A stretch of DNA of 34,910 nt from an uncultured Actinomycetes bacterium (GTDB lineage Bacteria > Actinomycetota > Acidimicrobiia > Acidimicrobiales > SZUA-35), in assembly GCA_902826025.1 (NCBI GenBank), contig CADEDH010000009.1, positions 95,560 through 130,469 of the forward strand, written 5' to 3'. How positions within the stretch are numbered: position 1 is the first letter of the stretch; every line of letters begins with the position of its first letter. The notes below the pieces were generated by a model. That model made no database searches, was not told the origin of the DNA, and saw only the letters and a list, made by a program, of their open reading frames with translations. Positions 7,464-15,500 of the stretch are shown here, piece after piece. The position numbers and the translations under genes were made by a program.

Positions 7464-8635
7464 TGCACCTGGACGACGAGCTGCGCGCCCTGCGGCCCCG
7501 GGTGGGCCGGCCGTCGGCGGCCACGGTGGCCGGGCACCGCCGGGCCCTCGACACCGCCATCGCCTCGGGTCGGACCGAGTCTGGCCGAGGCCCCGGCTCC
7601 GGCGACGGGCGACCCCGATGGCTGCTCACGGTGGCGGCCGCGTTGGCCGTGGTCGTGGCCGGCGGGCTGACGTGGTGGGCGGCCACGACCCGGGGCGACG
7701 ACGACGTGCGTCTCGACACCGGCCCCGCCGCCTCACCGGCCACCGACGCCGACACCCCGGCCACCGTCACCGCCCCGCCGGCCACGACCGTGCTCGATGC
7801 CGCCGGCCAGTCGACGCCGACCGTCACGTTCGCCCCCGGCAGCGGGGGCGACCTGGCCTGCGGGCCCGTCACCCCCACCGGCGACATGCTCCCCGCGTTC
7901 CTGCAGCTGCTTCCCTACGAGCCCGAGGCGGCCTCCGGCCGCTCCACCTTCGACGCCGAGGGCCGCCTGATCACCCGCCGGGAGAGCGAGCGGGTCGCGG
8001 TGGAGGCGATGTGGCCCGCTCCCGACCGCCAGCTGTACGCCGCCGAAGGTCAGGACGATGGGGTGGGCCGGTCCGACCTGGGCATCAGCTACGGCCTGTC
8101 CAGTGAAGGACAGACCGAGTTGATCGTGAAAGGCAGCACCGGTGAGTTCACGGCGCTGAAGGTCCTGACCAGCGGTGCTCTCGACGTTGCCGGCCCTTGC
8201 CGGTACATCCAGTTCACGGTGTCGGAGCAGGGACGTCAGATCGCCCGGTTCACCTACGACCTGGCCACCGGCGACGGCCAGCCCGCCCTGGTGAATCGGG
8301 GGCCGCTGGTGACGGAGAGCCGTCAGGTGGCCGAGGCCCCGGCGGTGGCCGCCCCCTGCGGCGGAGCCGACGCCAATGGCGCCCCGCCCAACGAAGACCA
8401 AGCGACCCAGGGCCCGGTGGCAGCCACCCCGGCCCAGGCCCTCGAAGCCTTCCTGACCACCCCGCCGGCCGCCACCTACCTCAGCAGCGGCTACGTGGAG
8501 ATGATCACCCCCGACGGCACCCATGTCTACGGCGTCCCCATCGAGCCGGGAGACTCCGACTGGGTGACCCTGGTGACGGTGACGCCGCTGGAAGGCGGCT
8601 GGGCCGCCACCCACGTCACTGCCAGCGGCTGCTGA
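7463..8635 (+). CDS. One-pass membrane protein coupled to the sigma factor, probable non-canonical anti-sigma factor
   Basis: A 390-residue protein starting inside the sigma factor stop codon (TGATG). Residues 1-50 are a short cytoplasmic region (MHLDDELRALRPRVGR), 53-72 one membrane span (WLLTVAAALAVVVAGGLTWW), and the rest is extracytoplasmic, beginning with a Thr/Ala/Pro-rich linker. Four Cys in the outer domain could pair in disulfides. The cytoplasmic part lacks the HxxxCxxC zinc motif of ZAS anti-sigma factors, so if it restrains the sigma factor it does so differently. This N-terminal style (acidic start, then GHRRALDTAI, then one span) is common in actinobacterial proteins paired with ECF factors. 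The outer domain is not one I recognise; its role is inferred from position. Confidence 0.75.
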   Translation: MHLDDELRALRPRVGRPSAATVAGHRRALDTAIASGRTESGRGPGSGDGRPRWLLTVAAALAVVVAGGLTWWAATTRGDDDVRLDTGPAASPATDADTPATVTAPPATTVLDAAGQSTPTVTFAPGSGGDLACGPVTPTGDMLPAFLQLLPYEPEAASGRSTFDAEGRLITRRESERVAVEAMWPAPDRQLYAAEGQDDGVGRSDLGISYGLSSEGQTELIVKGSTGEFTALKVLTSGALDVAGPCRYIQFTVSEQGRQIARFTYDLATGDGQPALVNRGPLVTESRQVAEAPAVAAPCGGADANGAPPNEDQATQGPVAATPAQALEAFLTTPPAATYLSSGYVEMITPDGTHVYGVPIEPGDSDWVTLVTVTPLEGGWAATHVTASGC

Positions 8636-8650
8636 GCGGCCGGTCTGCCA

Positions 8651-9436
8651 CTACTGGTGGCGGCCCGTGACCACGTCGCCCAGCAGGACCCTGGCCTCGG
8701 CCACCGTCACCGGCCGCAGGTCGACCCGGTCGTCGGGCCCGATGGGTACCGGCCCGTGGTCGCCCGGCCCCCGGTCGACGTGCCACAGACCGTGAGGCCC
8801 ACACGACATCACCGTCACCGACCGGTCGGTCTCGCCCCGCCCCCAGCACCCCGAAGCCCGCCAGCCGTGTGTCATAGTCCCCAGGACCTCGACCAACCTG
8901 GGCTCGGCGACCTCCGTGCCGCCCGCTTCGACCCGCTCCGCGCCGGGAGCAGGAGCGGGCAGTGTGGGAGCGGGAACAGCCAATGCGGCCTCGATCTGGC
9001 CGGCGGTGGCCGTCAACGCCGGGCGACTGGGTTCGGGTAACCCGGCGTGGAGTCGGAGGGCCTGGCTCAGCAGGGCCGGGAGCAGCTCCAGATGGGTGGC
9101 GGTCATGGCCAGGGCGGGCTGTCCGGCGGCGGTGCCCGCCGCATCTCCGGCGGCGCCGCCGGCGCCCTCGGTCAGCACGGCCCGTCCCCGCCGGTCGAAG
9201 GCCACGAACAGGGGGGCCACCACGCCCCCGTCGAACCGCTCGATCACCACCGACCGCGCCGGGGCGGCGAGCACGCCGACGATTCCGGCCACCGTGGGGT
9301 GCAACCCCTCTTCCCCACCGCCGGCCCGGTCGGTCAGCTCGGCCAACTCGTCGTCGGTGGCCACCAGAGTGGCCGTGATCGGATCGAACAGCACCGTCTC
9401 CTCCAGCGTTCTTGCACCCTCGGATGGCCCGGTCAC
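8651..9436 (-). CDS. Uncharacterised protein of the WXG100-fusion operon
   Basis: A 261-residue protein starting at GTG 9436, overlapping the previous gene's stop by four bases. The first 100 residues are alpha/beta-like (VLFDPITATLVATDDELAELTD, then SVVIERFDGGVVAPLFVAFDRRGRAVLTEG), followed by helices, an Ala/Pro-rich stretch and a C-terminal part containing GLWHVDRGPGDHGPVPIG. I do not recognise the family. Its size and place behind a WXG100 substrate resemble EspG-type ESX chaperones, but no EspG motif is evident, so this is only a positional comparison. No signal peptide or membrane span, so it is probably cytoplasmic. It is convergent with the sigma-partner gene and only 15 bp from it. 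Confidence 0.7.
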   Translation of the reverse strand: MTGPSEGARTLEETVLFDPITATLVATDDELAELTDRAGGGEEGLHPTVAGIVGVLAAPARSVVIERFDGGVVAPLFVAFDRRGRAVLTEGAGGAAGDAAGTAAGQPALAMTATHLELLPALLSQALRLHAGLPEPSRPALTATAGQIEAALAVPAPTLPAPAPGAERVEAGGTEVAEPRLVEVLGTMTHGWRASGCWGRGETDRSVTVMSCGPHGLWHVDRGPGDHGPVPIGPDDRVDLRPVTVAEARVLLGDVVTGRHQ

Positions 9437-9939
9437 AGCCTCACCGCCTCACCCAGCCCCACGGCCACCGCGGCGTGGAGCACCACCAGCTCGTCGGGCA
9501 CGCCGGGGGCCACGATGGTGGTGAACCACGGCTCTCGCACCCGGACCAGGGTGCGGGAACCGGCCTCGAGGCTGGCCGTACCGCTCAGTCCCCGGGCCCG
9601 GAACCGGGCCCCCTCGGGCACCAGCCCCCGGCCCAGGTCGGCCACGTCGAGCACCCGGGCCGATCGTCGCAGCCCGTGGCCGGTCTGACACAACAGCAAC
9701 ACCGGCTGGCCGTCGATGGCCGCTTCCACGCCGGCTGCCAGCTCGGCGGCCACCGCCGCCCGACCCGGCAGGGTGGACACGGGGATCGTGGCGGTCACGC
9801 CACCGGCGCCCTCGGCCCGCACGCCGCCCCGGCCGCCATCGACGTACCGCACCCGCACCGGCCCGGCCGGGTGGTTCCGGTGCAGCACCCGCTCCAGGTC
9901 GGCCAGGGCCCGCAGACCAGGCCGGCGGAGGCCGCCCAT
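9433..9939 (-). CDS. Uncharacterised protein of the WXG100-fusion operon
   Basis: A 168-residue protein starting at ATG 9939, inside the stop codon of the WXG100-fusion gene (TGATG), so it is translationally coupled. It is rich in short strands (VRVRYVDGG, VTATIPVSTLPG, PVLLLCQTG, TLVRVREPWFTTIVAPGVPDELVVLHAAVAVG) and lacks membrane spans or a signal peptide. I do not recognise the family. Its position between a secreted-type substrate and another unknown cytoplasmic protein suggests a dedicated partner, chaperone or regulator. Confidence 0.68.
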   Translation of the reverse strand: MGGLRRPGLRALADLERVLHRNHPAGPVRVRYVDGGRGGVRAEGAGGVTATIPVSTLPGRAAVAAELAAGVEAAIDGQPVLLLCQTGHGLRRSARVLDVADLGRGLVPEGARFRARGLSGTASLEAGSRTLVRVREPWFTTIVAPGVPDELVVLHAAVAVGLGEAVRL

Positions 9940-10850
9940 CAGAACCAGTCCCCGACATCGAGCACATCGCCCACCACGCCGATGCCGGCGTCCCAGGCGT
10001 CATCCAAGGCTCCGGTACCGGTGTCCCAGGCGTCACCGGCGGCGCTCGAGATGTCGTCCCAGTGATCGACCACCTCGGCCCCGGCCCACACCAGCCCGGT
10101 GCCCACCACCAGAGCCCCGGTCACGGGGTTGGGGGCGATCAGGAATGCGGCGGTGGAGGCGCTGAAGGCGGTGTTGGCCACGTCGGCCACGTAGCCGGCG
10201 CCGTCGGCCCGGAAGGCGTCGATGGGGTTGCCCTGCTGGTAGAGGTCGTACAGCCCCGCCCCAGTGGAGACGAGGGCCCCGGCGATGCCGACCCGGCGGA
10301 ACACCTGGGTGGCGCCGGGTGTCGTCAGCCAGGTGCCGGCCGGGGCCAGTGCCGGCACGCGCTGGAGACCGGCCGACAGGCCCCGGCCCACGAGGCCGGT
10401 GTTGAACACCGGGAACGGGCCGCTGCCCCAGGTGAACGACGCCGTCCGCCATACCCGGAGCAGACCGGCGGCCACCGAGCCGTACGGGAAGCTGTCCTCG
10501 TCGCCCCGCCAGAAGCTGGCGGCGTCGCCGAGGAGGAACCCGGTGACGCCGCCGCCGCCGGGAAGGCCGCCGTCGGCCCCCGACGCCAGCTCCTGGGCCG
10601 CCCGGTTGCGGCGGACCGTCTCCGCCGCCGCCTGCAGCTCGGCCATCGCCGTGGCCAGCGCCGCCTCGTGCTGCGACCGCCAGACCGAGGCGAACCGCCC
10701 GGCGTCGGCCCCCACCCAGATCCGGCCCAGGGCGGCGATGTCGGCCGAGGCCGCAGCCCCGATCCGCTCCACCTGCCGCGCCTGACCGTCGAAGAAGCGG
10801 CCCAGGGCGTCGAGCTTGTCGAGATCAGCGCCAACCAGCTGTGGGGCCAC
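9939..10850 (-). CDS. WXG100-domain fusion protein, probable type VII secretion effector or structural substrate
   Basis: A 303-residue protein. Residues 1-92 are a WXG100 domain (W45-V46-G47) alignable with the small protein at 1140-1424. A glycine linker at 92-102 leads to a C-terminal region with hydrophobic stretches at about 185-205 and 226-260 and an acidic tail with repeated DAWD (273-276, 284-287) ending in DWF. Such N-terminal WXG100 fusions are typical of ESX-exported proteins or polymorphic toxins. No known toxin fold or catalytic motif is visible; the hydrophobic part could insert into membranes. GTG 10850 is chosen over ATG 10892 because a perfect AGGAGG stands nine bases before it and the WXG100 alignment begins there. 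Confidence 0.8.
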   Translation of the reverse strand: MAPQLVGADLDKLDALGRFFDGQARQVERIGAAASADIAALGRIWVGADAGRFASVWRSQHEAALATAMAELQAAAETVRRNRAAQELASGADGGLPGGGGVTGFLLGDAASFWRGDEDSFPYGSVAAGLLRVWRTASFTWGSGPFPVFNTGLVGRGLSAGLQRVPALAPAGTWLTTPGATQVFRRVGIAGALVSTGAGLYDLYQQGNPIDAFRADGAGYVADVANTAFSASTAAFLIAPNPVTGALVVGTGLVWAGAEVVDHWDDISSAAGDAWDTGTGALDDAWDAGIGVVGDVLDVGDWF

Positions 10851-10889
10851 GGCCCGCCACCTCCTGCCATCACCGTCATCCCGTGCGGT

Positions 10890-10913
10890 CACCCGGCGCC
10901 GGGGCGCCGGGTG
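10890..10913. other. GC-rich palindrome between the EamA gene end and the WXG100-fusion start
   Basis: Arms CACCCGGCGCC and GGCGCCGGGTG (11 bp) with a two-base centre, in the 152-bp gap 10851-11002. There is no T-run. It could end EamA transcription, or be an operator for the downstream operon, which starts 40 bp away. Nothing else is visible in the gap. Confidence 0.5.
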
Positions 10914-11002
10914 GTCACGGTGATGCTACGTACGGCGGCCGGGCGGCGATAGGGCATCGATCCCCCACCGGGCGGGGCCGGCGCGGGTGCCGCTCGGCGG
11001 CC

Positions 11003-11866
11003 TCAGCGCCGATCGAAGGCGGCCGGCCTTGGGCGGCACCCCAGGGCCACCGCCGACAGCACGATCGCCGCCGTGACGAGGGCCGCCCCGGTGAGGGGCT
11101 CGCCCAGCAGCGGCCAGCTCCACACCAGCGACAACGCAGGCTGGGCCAGCTGGAGCTGCCCGGCCCGGGCGATACCGGCCCGGGCCAGACCGGCGTACCA
11201 GGCGAAGAAGCCGACGAACATCGACACCCCGGCCGTGTAGGCGAAGGCGGCCCACTGCCCGGCGCTGGCGTGCAGCCCTCCTCCGGCCACGGTGGCGGCC
11301 ACGCTCACGGCCCACGTGACCGGGGCCGTCACCACCAGCGCCCAACAGATCACCCGCCATCCGCCCAAGCGGCGGGCCAGCAGCGCCCCCTCGGTGTAGC
11401 CGATGGCGGCGGCCGCCATCGCCCCCGCCAGCAGGGCGTCGGCCGGGTGGAGGCTGCCGCCCCCCTCGTGGATCGAGTACCCGGCTACCGCGCCCAACCC
11501 GATGGCACCGCTGGCCCACCAGGCCGGAGACGGACGCTCCCCGGCCCGGAGAATGGCCAGGCCCCCCACGGCCAGCGGCAGGAGGCCGACCACCACTGCC
11601 CCGTGGCCGGCCGCGGTGTAGCGCAGGGCGTGGGCCGTCAGCAGCGGGAACCCGGCCACCACCCCGGCCGCTACCAGCACCAGGCGACCGAGGTCCCCGG
11701 CCGGGGGCCGGCGGCTCCTCGTGGCCACCAGGGCCAGGGCGGCCGGCACCGAAGCGACCGCGGAGCGGCCGGCGACGGCGAACGTCGGATCGAGGCCCCG
11801 CACTGCGATCCGGGTGAACGGCATGGTGAAGCTGAAGGCCAGTACGCCCAGCCCGGCCAGGATCAT
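11003..11866 (-). CDS. EamA/DMT-family membrane transporter
   Basis: A 287-residue integral membrane protein with about ten hydrophobic segments in two repeats, as in the drug/metabolite transporter superfamily (ILAGLGVLAFSFTMPFTRIAV at the start, LVWSWPLLGEPLTGAALVTAAIVL near the end, the second-repeat EamA signature). These proteins export metabolites or amino-acid derivatives. ATG 11866 is chosen; an in-frame GTG at 11935 would overlap the divergent MocR start and swallow the putative operator. The pairing with a divergent MocR regulator is like the B. subtilis ycxC/ycxD pair and suggests export of an amine or amino acid sensed by the regulator. Substrate unknown. Confidence 0.88.
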   Translation of the reverse strand: MILAGLGVLAFSFTMPFTRIAVRGLDPTFAVAGRSAVASVPAALALVATRSRRPPAGDLGRLVLVAAGVVAGFPLLTAHALRYTAAGHGAVVVGLLPLAVGGLAILRAGERPSPAWWASGAIGLGAVAGYSIHEGGGSLHPADALLAGAMAAAAIGYTEGALLARRLGGWRVICWALVVTAPVTWAVSVAATVAGGGLHASAGQWAAFAYTAGVSMFVGFFAWYAGLARAGIARAGQLQLAQPALSLVWSWPLLGEPLTGAALVTAAIVLSAVALGCRPRPAAFDRR

Positions 11867-11884
11867 GCCACTGGTGACAGTGGC
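11867..11884. promoter_or_regulatory. Hairpin or operator immediately before the EamA start
   Basis: Inverted repeat GCCACTG / CAGTGGC around GTGA, abutting ATG 11866, with further CACTGGG copies at 11885-11900. It could be a second protein-binding site or a 5' untranslated hairpin controlling EamA translation. Confidence 0.45.
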
Positions 11885-11910
11885 ACTGGGAAACACTGGG
11901 GGCTCGACAC

Positions 11911-11948
11911 TGATAACGTTATCCGTGGTGCTCACATTGGATGATAAC
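11911..11948. promoter_or_regulatory. Probable MocR operator: palindrome plus direct repeat
   Basis: The 12-bp perfect palindrome GATAACGTTATC (11912-11923) and two direct TGATAAC repeats (11911-11917 and 11942-11948), spaced 31 bp, about three helical turns. MocR regulators such as GabR and PdxR bind direct repeats in divergent promoters. It lies between the EamA and MocR starts. Binding is inferred. Confidence 0.65.
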
Positions 11949-11969
11949 AGTGGGGGGGACCGTTCCGGG

Positions 11970-13370
11970 GTGTCGATCGAGGCCGAGTTGCGGCGGCTGG
12001 CGGCCGAACTGCCGGCCGGGTCCCGTCTGCCCTCGGTGCGCGAGCTGAGCCGTCGCCATCGGGCCGGGCCGGTCACCGTGCAGCGGGTCGTGACCCGCCT
12101 GGAGCGGGAGGGTCTGGTGGACGCCGTGCCCGGGAGCGGCACGTTCGTGGCCCGGCGCTGGGCCCCCGCCCCCGGCGACGTAAGCTGGCAGACCGTGGCT
12201 CTCGGGGCCCGACCGCTACCCGGCGCCGGTCTGGCCGAGCTCGTGGCCGCCGCCCCGGCCGGCACCCTGTCGCTCGCCACCGGCTACCCGGATGCCAGCC
12301 TCTGGCCGTCGTCGCTGCTGGCGGCGGCCGCCGCTCGGGCGGCGCGGCGCCCTGGAGCCTGGGACCGCAGCCCGGCCCAAGGCCTGGAAGCGCTGCGGGC
12401 CTGGTTCGCCGCCGACGCCGGCCCGGGAGTCCGCCCCGACGAGGTGCTGGTGGTCTCGGGCGGCCAGGCCGCTCTGTCCGCCGCCTTCCGGGGTCTGGCC
12501 TCACCCGGCGACCCGGTGGTGCTCGAAGCCCCCACCTACGTGGGGGCGATCGAGGCGGCCACGGCCGCCGGGCTCCACCCGGTGCCGGTGCCGGCCGACA
12601 GCGCGGGTATCCGGCCCGACCTGCTGGCCGCTGTCCTCCACGTCACCGGCGCCCGCCTCATCTACCTGCAGACCCGCCTGGCCAACCCGGTGGGGGCCAC
12701 GCTCAGCCCGGAGCGGCGGGAGGCGGTGCTGGCCCTGGCCCGGTCGCACGGCGCCTTCGTGATCGACGATGACTTCGCCCGCGACTTCGACCGTCCCGGC
12801 GGCCCCGCCCCCCTGCTGGCCGACGACCCCGACGGCCATGTGGTCCACGTCCGGTCGCTGACCAAGTCGACTGCACCGGCGCTGCGCATCGCCGGCGTGG
12901 TGGTGCGGGGCCCTGCGTTGGCCCGGCTACGCAACGCCCGCCTGACCGATGACTTCTTCGTCTCCACCATGCTCCAGGAGACGGCGCTCGGTGTGGTGAC
13001 CGCCTCGGGCTGGCCCCGTCACCTCACCACGTTGCGGCGCGTCATCGACGAGCGGCGGCAGGCGGCCGCCTCGGCGCTGGCCGGAGTGCCGGGGTTGCAG
13101 CTGGTCCACCGGCCGACGGGCGGTTTCCTGCTGTGGTTGCGGCTCACCCCCGGTGCTGGCGGGTACGGCAACGGCGGGATCCCACCCGAGCCCGGCGACG
13201 AGGCGGAGCTCGTGCGGCGGGCCCGGGCCGCCGGCGTGCTGGTGCTCAGCGGCCGGCCGTGGTTCTGCGCCGAGCCTGACGGGGCCTACCTCCGGGTCTC
13301 GGTGGCCGGCATCGCCGCCGCCGACATCCCCGAGGCGGTGGCCCGGCTGGCCAGCGCCATCGAGGGCTGA
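11970..13370 (+). CDS. MocR-type regulator (GntR helix-turn-helix fused to aminotransferase domain)
   Basis: A 466-residue PLP-binding transcription factor. Residues 1-63 form a GntR winged helix (LPAGSRLPSVRELSRRH, TVQRVVTRLEREGLV, GSGTFVARR). The rest is a fold-type I aminotransferase domain with SGGQAAL, EAPTYVGAIEAA, ANPVGATLSPERREAVLALA and the PLP lysine in SLTKS (Lys299). It senses an amine or vitamer through PLP and regulates neighbouring genes. Start choice is uncertain: GTG 11928 is also in frame but would cover the operator repeats; GTG 11970 keeps a full DNA-binding domain and is used here. It diverges from an EamA transporter, its likely target. Confidence 0.9.
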   Translation: MSIEAELRRLAAELPAGSRLPSVRELSRRHRAGPVTVQRVVTRLEREGLVDAVPGSGTFVARRWAPAPGDVSWQTVALGARPLPGAGLAELVAAAPAGTLSLATGYPDASLWPSSLLAAAAARAARRPGAWDRSPAQGLEALRAWFAADAGPGVRPDEVLVVSGGQAALSAAFRGLASPGDPVVLEAPTYVGAIEAATAAGLHPVPVPADSAGIRPDLLAAVLHVTGARLIYLQTRLANPVGATLSPERREAVLALARSHGAFVIDDDFARDFDRPGGPAPLLADDPDGHVVHVRSLTKSTAPALRIAGVVVRGPALARLRNARLTDDFFVSTMLQETALGVVTASGWPRHLTTLRRVIDERRQAAASALAGVPGLQLVHRPTGGFLLWLRLTPGAGGYGNGGIPPEPGDEAELVRRARAAGVLVLSGRPWFCAEPDGAYLRVSVAGIAAADIPEAVARLASAIEG

Positions 13371-13416
13371 GCCAGGGCGCTACGTGCGCCAGAAGGGTGG
13401 GGTAGCGTCGGCGGCC

Positions 13417-14556
13417 ATGATCCAGACCGCCCGGTTCACCGACGAACCCACCCCGAAGATGCCCCGCCTCGGCATCGCCCTGAGCTTCCAGCGCCGCCCC
13501 GACCTGGGCGAGGGCTTCGACCGTGCCTACCAGGAGGGCCTGGAGCTGGCGGCCGAGGCCGACCGGCTCGGTATCGACGACATCTGGCTGGCCGAGCACC
13601 ACGGCGAGGAGGACGGCTACAACCCGTCGCCGTTCGTCACCGCCGGGGCCATCGCCGGCGTCACCCGGGGCGTGCGGATCTGTTTCGGTATCGCCCTGGC
13701 TCCCCTGCAGGGCCACCCCCTGCGGATCGCCGAAGACCTGGCCGTGCTCGACAACCTGTCGGACGGGAGGATCGAGCCCGGCTTCGGCCAGGGCTACCGG
13801 CCGGAAGAGTTCGCCGCCCAGGGAGCCGATTACGGCCGCCGCACCCGGGCCCTGCGGGAGTGCCTCGACATCGTCGACACCGCCTGGACCGGTGAGCGCT
13901 TCGACTACGAGGGCGAGCTGTACCAGGTGTCGGGCGGGCTGCTGCGCCCCACCCCGATCGACCCCACCCGCCGGCCGCCGCTGTGGCTGGGAGCGGCCGC
14001 CCCCCGGTCCCGGGCCCGGGCCGCCGCCCGGGGGGCCGGGCTGTGCATCGCCCCCCTCACCGCCATCGGCCACACGGCCCGCCAGTTCCAGGCCTACGAG
14101 GCGGCCGTCACGGCGGCGGGCCAGCAGGACTACCTGCCCCACGCCCTGTACCGGGAGATCGAGGTGGGCGACTCGAACGAGGAGGCCCTGGCCGCCTTCG
14201 AGCCCTATCTCAACCACGTCTATCGGGTGCAGTACGCCCCCGAGCGCACTGGGCTCACGTACAAAGACCCGGCCACCGGCGAGCAGCGGGCCCTCACGTC
14301 GGACGACCCCTACTACCTGAGCCGCCAGTTCATCGACGACCGCTGGGCCATCGGCTCGGTCGACCACTGCGTCGACCTGATCGACGGCTGGCTCGACACC
14401 ATGCGCCTCGACCGGCTCGTCTTCCACCCGAAGCCAGCCGGGCGGTCCCTGGCCGAGGCGGTGCGGGCCATGGCCCGGGTCACCCAGGTGCTGTGGCCCG
14501 CCCTCCGGGCCCGCCGGGACCCCGACCACGACCATCACGGCCACCATCACCATTGA
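13417..14556 (+). CDS. LLM class flavin-dependent oxidoreductase with histidine-rich tail
   Basis: A 379-residue luciferase-like oxidoreductase. Barrel landmarks are RLGIALSFQRRPDLG (about 11-25), DIWLAEHHGEEDGYNPSPF, GIALAPLQGHPLRIAEDLAVLDNLSDGRIEPGFGQGYRPEEF (the family signature) and PPLWLGAAAPRSRARAA. The last 12 residues hold seven His and three Asp with one Gly (about 368-379), a metal-binding-like tail not usual in the family. ATG 13417 follows the MocR stop by 46 bp; the ribosome site is weak (GGTGGGG). A strong palindrome follows the stop. Substrate unknown. It may share a transcript with MocR but otherwise resembles the catabolic LLM genes of the window. Confidence 0.88.
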   Translation: MIQTARFTDEPTPKMPRLGIALSFQRRPDLGEGFDRAYQEGLELAAEADRLGIDDIWLAEHHGEEDGYNPSPFVTAGAIAGVTRGVRICFGIALAPLQGHPLRIAEDLAVLDNLSDGRIEPGFGQGYRPEEFAAQGADYGRRTRALRECLDIVDTAWTGERFDYEGELYQVSGGLLRPTPIDPTRRPPLWLGAAAPRSRARAAARGAGLCIAPLTAIGHTARQFQAYEAAVTAAGQQDYLPHALYREIEVGDSNEEALAAFEPYLNHVYRVQYAPERTGLTYKDPATGEQRALTSDDPYYLSRQFIDDRWAIGSVDHCVDLIDGWLDTMRLDRLVFHPKPAGRSLAEAVRAMARVTQVLWPALRARRDPDHDHHGHHHH

Positions 14557-14557
14557 T

Positions 14558-14598
14558 CTCTGACGTGGCGTACCGGATCGGGCCACGCCACGTCAGAG
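14558..14598. terminator. Bidirectional terminator-like hairpin, 14-bp perfect stem
   Basis: Arms CTCTGACGTGGCGT (14558-14571) and its exact complement (14585-14598) around a 13-base loop, between convergent LLM genes ending at 14556 and 14611. There is only a short T pair after the stem, so it may depend on other factors. Confidence 0.75.
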
Positions 14599-14610
14599 TT
14601 CGCAGGCTGT

Positions 14611-15459
14611 TCAGCGATATTGGTCGACCAGGGGCTGGACGCGGTCGAGGAAGCGGTGGTGGGCGTCGGGCTCGTCGGGGGCGCTCAGCACCGTCCGGAC
14701 GATGCCCAGCTCCCGGTACTGCTCCAGCTTCTCGGCGTTGGGCGAGCCGAAGCAGTACATGGTCACCGGGATCGAGTCGGGATCTCGGCCGGCGGCCTCG
14801 GCCGCGTCGCGCATCCAGCCCAGGCCCTTGGCCACGTCGCGGAAGCCGATGTCGAGCGGGCACCACTCATCGGCGTACTCGGCCACGTGCTTCATGCCCA
14901 GCCGGCCCTGGCAGCCCATCAGCACCGGCGGCCCCTCGGGCCGGGTCGGCTTGGGGTAGACCCAGGACTCGGCCACGTTGACGAACGTGCCGGTATAGCC
15001 GGCCGACTCGTTGCCCCACAGGGCCCGGAGGGCGCCGACCGTCTCCCGCATGGCGTTGTACCGCTGGCTCCAGGGCACGCTGGACACGTTCTCCAGCTCC
15101 TCCCGGTTCCAGCCCACGCCGACGCCGAACAGGAACCGGCCGCCCGAGGCGTCGTCGATCGTCGACACCTGCTTGGCCAGGTCGACGATCTCGTGCTCGA
15201 GCACCAGGCACACTCCGGTGACGAGCTTCAGCGTGGTGGTGGCCTGGGCCGCCATGGCCAGCGACACGAACGGGTCACGCATGTGCCAGTAGAACCGGGG
15301 CAGTTCCTCGCCGCTGGGATGCGGCGTCTCCCGGCTGGTGGGGATATGGCTGTGCTCCCCCACCCACAGGCTGTCGTAGCCCCGCTGCTCCAGGTCCACC
15401 GCCACCTCCGCCGTCGGCACCCCGTACGACGAGTTGGGCGACGCCAATCCGATCTTCAT
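14611..15459 (-). CDS. LLM class F420-dependent oxidoreductase (TIGR03619-like)
   Basis: A 282-residue short luciferase-like oxidoreductase. Features are MKIGLASPNSSYGV, SLWVGEHSHIP (about 30-40), LVTGVCLVLEHEIVDLAKQVSTIDDASGGRF and the diagnostic FLFGVGVGWNREELEN, then PEGPPVLMGCQG. It probably uses F420H2; the substrate is unknown. A clear AGGGGA site precedes ATG 15459. Upstream, 91 bp containing hairpin cluster C separate it from the dehydrogenase gene, and the order dehydrogenase, hairpins, LLM echoes the LLM, hairpins, CoA-transferase order around cluster B. Confidence 0.88.
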   Translation of the reverse strand: MKIGLASPNSSYGVPTAEVAVDLEQRGYDSLWVGEHSHIPTSRETPHPSGEELPRFYWHMRDPFVSLAMAAQATTTLKLVTGVCLVLEHEIVDLAKQVSTIDDASGGRFLFGVGVGWNREELENVSSVPWSQRYNAMRETVGALRALWGNESAGYTGTFVNVAESWVYPKPTRPEGPPVLMGCQGRLGMKHVAEYADEWCPLDIGFRDVAKGLGWMRDAAEAAGRDPDSIPVTMYCFGSPNAEKLEQYRELGIVRTVLSAPDEPDAHHRFLDRVQPLVDQYR

Positions 15460-15500
15460 ATGTTTCCCCTCTCATCCGATGTTCGTCCGACGCTCGTCGG

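Noticed and set aside
11003..12280. Longer EamA protein starting at 12280
   Set aside because: The extension lies inside the MocR gene on the opposite strand and lacks membrane character; the transporter begins near 11866.
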